The position numbers and the translations under genes are program-made. DNA of 64,000 bases from Brachynemurus nebulosus (lineage: Eukaryota > Arthropoda > Insecta > Neuroptera > Myrmeleontidae): NCBI GenBank assembly GCA_035578155.1, contig JAPWDM010000012.1, positions 17,271,619 to 17,335,618 of the forward strand. The letters run 5' to 3'. Below the pieces are notes generated by a model. It saw only the letters and a list, made by a program, of their open reading frames with translations. It searched no databases and had not been told where the DNA came from. Positions 58,076-64,000 of the stretch are shown one piece after another. Numbering within the stretch: the stretch's first letter is position 1; every line of letters begins with the position of its first letter.

Positions 58076-58865
58076 GTGTACACTAGTGTTGGGTCGAAGC
58101 GACTCTTTTATGTGTGCTAGCACACATGACTCCGCACAGTGAGGTGTGCCGCACAGAGTGAGCGACTCTTTTGGAGCACACAACGTACCAAGCACACTCG
58201 CATACTGTGTTACGTGTCATGTTGTGTGATGCATGATAGTTTGAAACGAATCACAACTCTTCTGGAGCACATAGCACAGTGTTTTATTGTGGTATAGGTG
58301 CTGTGCTGTCCTTTCTTGTATTGCTCTGTCGTTTCTTTTATTGTCCTTTCCGTCCTTTCCTTTTATTGTCTTTTATTTGTCCTTTTAAGTAGGTACATTT
58401 TAAAGTCTGTATTAAATAAAATAAAATTTACTACTTCTTTACTCTGCGGGAGTAGTTTTCTGTACAATATTTCGGACATATTAATAAAATAACATATAAT
58501 ACGTAAAAAAGTTATACTGTTCAATTCATATGAAATATTTTTAAAAATTATAAACTGGAACACAATTTGTCAAATGTCAACCCAGGAAGTAGGAATCCAT
58601 AAATTAGTACATAACATGTATCTTCTTCATTTTTGAAAAAGTTGAAATCTTTTGTTTGTGCCATAATATGCAACATATGTTAATCTGATGTCCAGTTGAG
58701 TATAGCATGTACAGAAAAAAAAATGTGCTCAGTTATGTTCCATGTGTAGTAATGGCGGACTGTGCTAATGACTCATTTTGTAAGAGTCGCACAGCACACC
58801 GCACACTTAAAAGAGTCACTCTTTTGGAGTGACTCGCACATGTGCGACCCATCACTAGTGTACAC
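58076..58865. mobile_element. hAT-type MITE with GTGTACAC duplication
   Basis: GTGTACAC lies at 58076-58083 and 58858-58865. The ends TAGTGTTGGGTCG and (inverse) TAGTGATGGGTCG differ at one base. Subterminal gagcgactcttttggagc words repeat in both orientations (58100-58190 and 58820-58845). The interior is AT-rich; the frame at 58298-58492 has no domain. The flanks (tccctaaaagggtca and acggcgtc) resemble the block at 59523-59585, so it apparently landed inside another repeat. Confidence 0.8.
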
Positions 58866-60011
58866 ACGGCGTCAATATTTTCGAAGGTAAGTGAATGGTG
58901 TTATTTTTATCTTTCCCGTAGTTTTTCAGTTTTTTTAAGGCTAGAATAAATTTTTGTATACCGTTATAATTCATTGATGGATCCACGTTAGATGACATGG
59001 ATAACGTGCACAGCAGTGGAATCGCGGCTTTATTTTATTTTTATTTTTTTTTTTATATAAAACAAAGTTTTGCTCCATTTCTTTTCTTTACTTTCTTGCT
59101 TTTTCGGTTTTTTTCTATTAGTATTTAATTTCTTTTATATTTTCAATAGTATAAAAACTCATCTTGTGTCAAATAATTACTGCTCCGTTTATTATGACTT
59201 GCCTGTAAATATTCCCTATTTTCAGGTGCTTGAATAATTCAGCTTTTTGGAGCCGATGCCAAAAAAACTATATTCATTTGAAAGCGCATAGTATAAGCTA
59301 CAAAAGCCTAAAACCATTTGTTTTAATATTCCTACATTGTAGAGTTAGGAATTTTTTTACAAATTTTATTTTTCATGCTTTTTGGACTACTGGTCCATTT
59401 TTATTAAAAACAGTTTTAAACTTTTGACTCTGGCAACTGCTGGGCCATGTAGTAGACACTCCAAAAAGTAGCTCAGAATTTTTTGAGATTTTTTGGAAGC
59501 CTACAAAACTTTGAAAACACGACCGTTCCCTGAAAGACCCAGTGTACACACCGTGTTCTTGAAAATCTAGTGTACACACGCCGGGTTAATTAGTAAACCA
59601 TAATATTGGAGAATGAATCCTTTAGTTCGTAGTGTCTAAAGCTTTGAAAAATTTTATCCCAAACATCTTGAACGAGAATACACAAAAATTATGTCAAACG
59701 CAATTGTTACTATGTTAAAAATTGTATTAAAGAGTGTACATTTTGTACCGAGCAGTTATTTGTTAAAATTTACGCTTTTGTACGACGTGTTGTAGCTTTT
59801 ACGACGTGAAAAGTTGAGATAAATAAATCTAAAATATTTTATATTGCTATTATATTTTGATATTCAACTTTAATATTTATAAATTATAGTGTTATTGCAA
59901 ATAATATACCTACACATATAATATTGCAGGAGTGTATTACTCTTACTCACATCTACATATACAGAATGATTTTAAATGGTTTTGTTCGAGGCTACAACAA
60001 AAGTGTAATAG
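58866..60011. other. Spacer with repeat scrap
   Basis: 59523-59586 contains two spaced copies of agtgtacacac with gttccctgaaagacc upstream, matching the DNA that flanks the hAT MITE at 58050-58075 and 58866-58875. Otherwise no gene or element could be defined. Confidence 0.4.
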
Positions 60012-60122
60012 ATAATAAACAAATATTTTACATCGCAAAAATACCACTTTTATTAATATACCACTTATATTTTTATATATAAAAGTGGTATTTTTGCGAA
60101 GTAATATATTTGTTTATTATTT
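60012..60122. repeat. 111-bp hairpin
   Basis: The left arm at 60014-60056 (aataaacaaatattttacat, then cgcaaaaataccacttttat) pairs with the right arm at 60078-60122, leaving a ~20-nt AT loop. Pairing is nearly complete. It could be a very small foldback element; no promoter or coding content. Confidence 0.7.
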
Positions 60123-60513
60123 ACAAATATGGAATACCATAAAGTAACCCTCAAATCTATTAATATTATAAAGTGTAATAAACTTTGGTCGAAAAGCAAA
60201 AGCTAGGAATATCGAATTTGTTCGCCAAAGTGACCTAAACTTTCCCGGCCCCTTTTTGGGGGCCTCATGAATTCGATTTAAAAGTGATCTAAATAATAAC
60301 TTATGGTGAGACTTTAAGGTAGGCATAAGTTGGGCATAGATTTTGTTTTGAGCTGTTCACGGCAAGATGAATCCAAGATTCCGGGGAAATTTCGTTCATT
60401 GTGTTCAAGATTTTCAAATATCCAAAGTGTATCATTTTCTGTATAAAATATCCCGCCCTTTTCAAATCTATCATCGAATTTGATCAAAAATGTTGTTCAA
60501 GTGAGGTATAGCC

Positions 60514-60699
60514 CAGAGCCGGATTTACATAAGGGTACTTGTTAAATAAAAGGGGGCACGTGTCCCGGCGCCTCCGTTGTAAGTGCTATCGTTGTCTTTT
60601 GTTACTCCCCTATTTTTTTGGGGGAATTTCGGAAATTTTTCATTGCGACCACCACATAAGAAGTACCCTGGGGCCTCCACAGAAGTAAATTCGGCCCTG
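60514..60699. mobile_element. Small hAT-type MITE
   Basis: The ends CAGAGCCGGATTTACATAAG and (inverse) CAGGGCCGAATTTACTTCTG match in 15 of 20 positions. Flanking octamers gtatagcc and gaagagcc agree at 6 of 8, a decayed 8-bp duplication. Unlike its surroundings it has GC-rich patches (gggggcacgtgtcccggcgc). Confidence 0.65.
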
Positions 60700-60899
60700 G
60701 AAGAGCCAATTTTACAGGAAAAATTCAGGATTTTTATACGGAATAGTATAAAAATCCTAAATTTTTCTCGGTAGATATTCCAAGCAGTGTATCCGGCGAA
60801 CTCTAAATTAAAAAGTAAGTGTATATTTCTAAGAAATATTAGGTTTTGTCATATTACTGAAATGTATTTCAATAGTATGTAAAACTCTTCCCTACGTCA

Positions 60900-60995
60900 C
60901 GGTACTAATCCAAATCGGCTGGAACTCGAACGCAGGATTCCTGATAACCAGCCAAGAACCTTACCACTGGGACACCGATTTCAATTCGAGAGTCA
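60900..60995 (-). repeat. tRNA-derived SINE fragment
   Basis: On the minus strand ATCGGTGTCCCAGTGGTAAG (box A zone, near 60985) is followed by GCGTTCGAGTTCCAGCCGAT (box B zone, near 60925). The order and spacing are those of a tRNA head, and the acceptor-like ends ATCGG/CCGAT pair. The cloverleaf is degenerate and a non-tRNA tail follows toward 60850, so I read it as a SINE of a different tRNA origin from the one at 20487. Confidence 0.6.
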
Positions 60996-63530
60996 TTCCA
61001 TTTTGATAACGAGTCATGTATATTTTTTTCTTCAAAATGGGCAATACAGCCTCAACGAAACGGACAGGGGGGGGGGGGTAACCGGGGTTTTAATTCCGAG
61101 ATCCAACTCTGAATAGAGGACCCGGAAAAAAGTAAGAGCCTTTTTTAACTATTTTTAGACTATAAGTTCGTCATACTTAATAATGTCCATAATTCGATAT
61201 ATTGAAATTAAAATAATTATATAATGTTTTACTAAGCTTAATTTAATAGATTATATTTAGAGACATCCTGTATCTGTTCACTCATGTTTCATATTATTAC
61301 GTAAAAGTTATTATTACATAAAAATATTACACTATTTTTATATGGCTATATACATGATATAGGTAACTACATGAGAAGCAGATAAATAACTGATACATTT
61401 TCAGATGAAAATGTGTTAGTATATAAAAATATCTACAGAGCTACAAAGCTCTTACACTTTATCAACATTTATTTCAATATTTTTTTTATTTTTTTGAGCT
61501 TTTGTTGTAATTTTGTAAAATAAATCAACTAAAATTATGATTACATAGTCGGCAATGTTCATTGTTGTAATGTGTAATAATTTATAATTATGTTTTACAA
61601 GAGAAAAAATTCTCAAACAGAATTCTAGAATGTTTTTTATTTTGATAGGAATAACTGTACATCTGAAAATTTAAGGCCGGTCCAGACGCAACGTCTTATC
61701 TGAACGACAAAACGTTCATGCAAATCGTTCGACAAAACATACAAAAATTAAAGTGTCCACACGTCTCCAACTTATCGTTCAAATTTCAGTTTCACGACGT
61801 TTGTCATAGAGGATACACACTTCTTGAGCCATTCTATGGTGTTTGCATTTTAATAAAAAATAAAAGAAAAAATCGAAGATTAAGATTGTCGAAGGAATTA
61901 TTTATAACAGTTATTACATAATAACTGGTATGGTATTTGGATGTTTTAACATATTGTAAGATATTCGATATGCGTATAAACGGTTCTGTTATTGAAATAT
62001 GCACATATCTATAATACTGACGGATACTAAATAATCTGCAATATCTGTTCAAATACTTGTCTATACAAGGATTTAGGCTTTATATACACAATTTTAACAA
62101 TTTTATGGATACAAAATTACAAATACAAATAGATAACTGTACAATAGACAATAGTTCATTTTTAAGGGTTTTTTAAATGTGCTACAATAGAAAATATGTA
62201 ACTTGCCTGCGGCGTTATTATTTTGAAATTCTCCGTAGGTGGTTAAAATAAATTACTGTGATCCTTGCTTTCGAATATATTAATACTGACCTATGTTATC
62301 GATATTTCCAAAGGAGTTATTTAAGTAACCAGTTACTGAGTATTCCAGTTATTCACGATAACTGTTATCTTTCTATACTAGTTACAAAATAACAGTTATC
62401 GATATATCGATCATCTCTAATCTAGACTCTGTAGCACCTCTAATATGATACGGTATTTACACTTCATTAGAGACAAAAATTCCAGAAATTATTCTTAATG
62501 CTTTGAAATTAAGTCTTATCCCAATCAGTTTCCTATATTTTCTCTAAAAACTCCGTTGGAATTGGATCAATAGTGCTTACGTGCTATATGGTCAAACAAG
62601 TAGACCAAGGTATTTTATCAGGTAAGGTATTCAAAAATATAAAATCGTTCTTCTTTCTACTGGTAAAACACCAATCCTTCGGCTCCATAAAATTCAACAA
62701 TATCTTTGACCGTAAACCGAAATTATTCTCGAATTCTTGTCTTACGACGTCGAGACAAGATTATAACAATAAAATACTACCGCGCTTAAATATGATTTTA
62801 GCGTTTGCATGTCAAAATAAAAATCGTATTCACTTTAAGTGCATTCTCTCGCTTGATGACTCTTCATCTACCGATAAAAATTTATCACGAAAGCAACGAT
62901 GCCAAATAAAATACTAAACTTTCATAAACCATAAAAATTTCCAATGTTCTCAATTGAGCATAAAAAAGGATATTGATACATAAAAACCCGAGAACGATAT
63001 ATACATTCTTCTTCGCATTACATTGAGAAATTTAAATCGATCTCCACCAAAACAAGCGGCACTCGCAATGGGAAGGGGCGGGGGGTAGCATGGAATAAAG
63101 GAACATGCTGACAACATTATTGTCGAAGTGGAATACAGCAGAAGGAGACAGTGGAAGTTAGTTTGTAATGATTTACAAACATTTATTTCTTTCGTTTTCC
63201 GTGTGTGTTCCTCGCACTGACTGGCAGGAAACTAGTGAGATATTTACAAAAATTGAAGAAAAAGACTGTATTTTGTGTACATAATACTTTTACGCTACAT
63301 ATGGATTTATATAGGTAGGTTTAAACGAGAAGGTACTACATTAAAAAGTAAATATGTATTTTTGCGAATCAAAAACGGGAAGATATTTAAAATACACTGT
63401 TTGATTTTCAAAATTATGTCAATAAACATGATGCATAATGGTGCGTCCACAACCCCCCTGTCATTTAAAAACAAGTTCGATAAGTGCGAGTGTAACTCGC
63501 ACACCGAGGGTTCTGTATAGTATCTGTGTT
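60996..63530. other. Spacer with scattered repeat scraps
   Basis: A run of G lies at 61067-61078, next to a scrap related to the GC-rich island at 35090. A terminus-like segment taacagttatcgatatatcg, ending atcatctcta, lies at 62390-62420 and looks like one end of a hAT-type element without its partner. The 63485-63520 segment gtgcgagtgtaactcgcaca plus cgagggttct matches the style of the repeat noted at 9199-9245 and 11438. The 114-codon frame at 62573-62917 and others lack domains. Confidence 0.35.
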
Positions 63531-63948
63531 ATATCTATTAGGAATGTTATGGATATTCGTAACCGTAACCGAAACTACCGGATATCCGAATTGATTAAAT
63601 ATCCGAAACCGAAACCGTATCCGAAAATAAAAGTTTCGGATTTGTTTCGGATAATAAAAGACAACTGGCGTTGGAAAACTACATGTCCAACTTTTTGCTG
63701 TATGTATTTCTTTTAATAGATTTCCGTTGATTCATGTTTAACGTTCACTTCTTAGAGTAAAATTTCCCCCTTTTTACTAAAAAAAATTTTTACTGAAAAC
63801 AATTATCCGTAACCGTAACCGTATCCGAAACATTATCCGATATAATTACATATCCATAACCGAAACCGGAACCGAAAAAAATGTTTTTAAATATCCGTAT
63901 TCGTATCCGTATCCGAAATTTCATATCCATAACAGCCCTAATATCTAT
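63531..63948. mobile_element. hAT-type MITE built of CCGTAA/CCGAAA repeats
   Basis: ATATCTAT lies at 63531-63538 and 63941-63948. The ends TAGGAATGTTATGGATAT and (inverse) TAGGGCTGTTATGGATAT differ at two positions. Both subterminal zones are degenerate arrays of hexamer-like words (taaccg, gaaccg, tatccg), mostly in the same orientation, so the element reads as one imperfect CCG-hexamer array split by ~120 bp of unique AT-rich DNA. The frame at 63438-63716 crosses its boundary and is not a gene. Confidence 0.85.
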
Positions 63949-64000
63949 ATTCTACAATCTATATTATACAGTCTGTTTAAATGAATGGCAGCTATATTCA

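Noticed and set aside
61067..61078. G run as a G-quadruplex signal (also 18901-18920)
   Set aside because: Single homopolymer-type runs without four spaced G tracts; the second is a short G-rich patch without further support.
62573..62917. 114-codon frame as a host gene
   Set aside because: No domain, no initiation context or splice structure, and AT-driven composition; could not be supported.

Overview
The window looks like a repeat-dense intergenic stretch of an AT-rich arthropod genome, most likely an insect; I cannot name the species. The evidence is eukaryotic transposon families throughout (Penelope-like, Tc1/mariner, PIF/Harbinger, hAT, piggyBac, an RTE-like LINE tail, tRNA-derived SINEs), TATA boxes followed by arthropod-type TCAGT initiators, and no operons or bacterial-type genes. 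I found no host gene that I would defend. Every coding region with a recognisable domain or an independent sign of being real lies inside a mobile element.

Layout. 0-7.7 kb: copies A and B of a 4-kb Tc1-related repeat, with a Harbinger transposase scrap between them. 7.7-24.7 kb: small non-autonomous DNA transposons (a piggyBac-type at 9.4-10.3 kb, a nested pair at 16.1-17.4 kb, a piggyBac-type at 21.2 kb, a hAT-type at 21.8-22.5 kb and others), a 1.1-kb Tc1-like relic with a truncated transposase (19.1-20.2 kb) and a tRNA-derived SINE. 24.7-29.2 kb: a Penelope-like retroelement with an intact 810-codon reverse transcriptase/GIY-YIG ORF, an inverted partial second copy, three hammerhead-ribozyme-like motifs and a 13-bp target duplication. 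29.2-33.2 kb: copy C of the 4-kb repeat, inverted relative to copy B, so that 21.5 kb is bracketed by inverted repeats.

36.1-47.7 kb is the standout. An 11.55-kb element is almost entirely palindromic, with two 5.2-kb arms that look more than 99% identical. It is flanked by the 6-bp direct repeat GTTGAC and has AGTAGTAG...CTACTACT ends, which are hallmarks of Polinton/Maverick-type integration. Each arm carries the same two intact genes, a 132-aa protein and a 377-aa single-C2H2 zinc-finger acidic protein, with recognisable TATA/Inr promoters. The two zinc-finger genes diverge from a central 1.1-kb array of about one hundred CACCAAA/TTTGGTG heptamers spaced 10-11 bp, one helical turn, which itself switches orientation near 41,810. 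No polymerase, integrase, ATPase, protease or capsid gene is visible. My reading is a palindromic, defective-interfering-like derivative of a Polinton or adintovirus-like element. The whole unit sits inside an older inverted-repeat element.

48-64 kb: a Harbinger-type element carrying a MADF-domain ORF (49.4-50.2 kb), a pogo-like MITE, a long foldback inserted into another MITE, an RTE-like LINE tail, three hAT-type MITEs with duplications and a second SINE. Working relationships are visible only within elements: the Penelope ORF with its ribozymes and terminal repeats, and the palindrome genes with their shared central array. Unlisted gaps are AT-rich DNA in which I see no gene.
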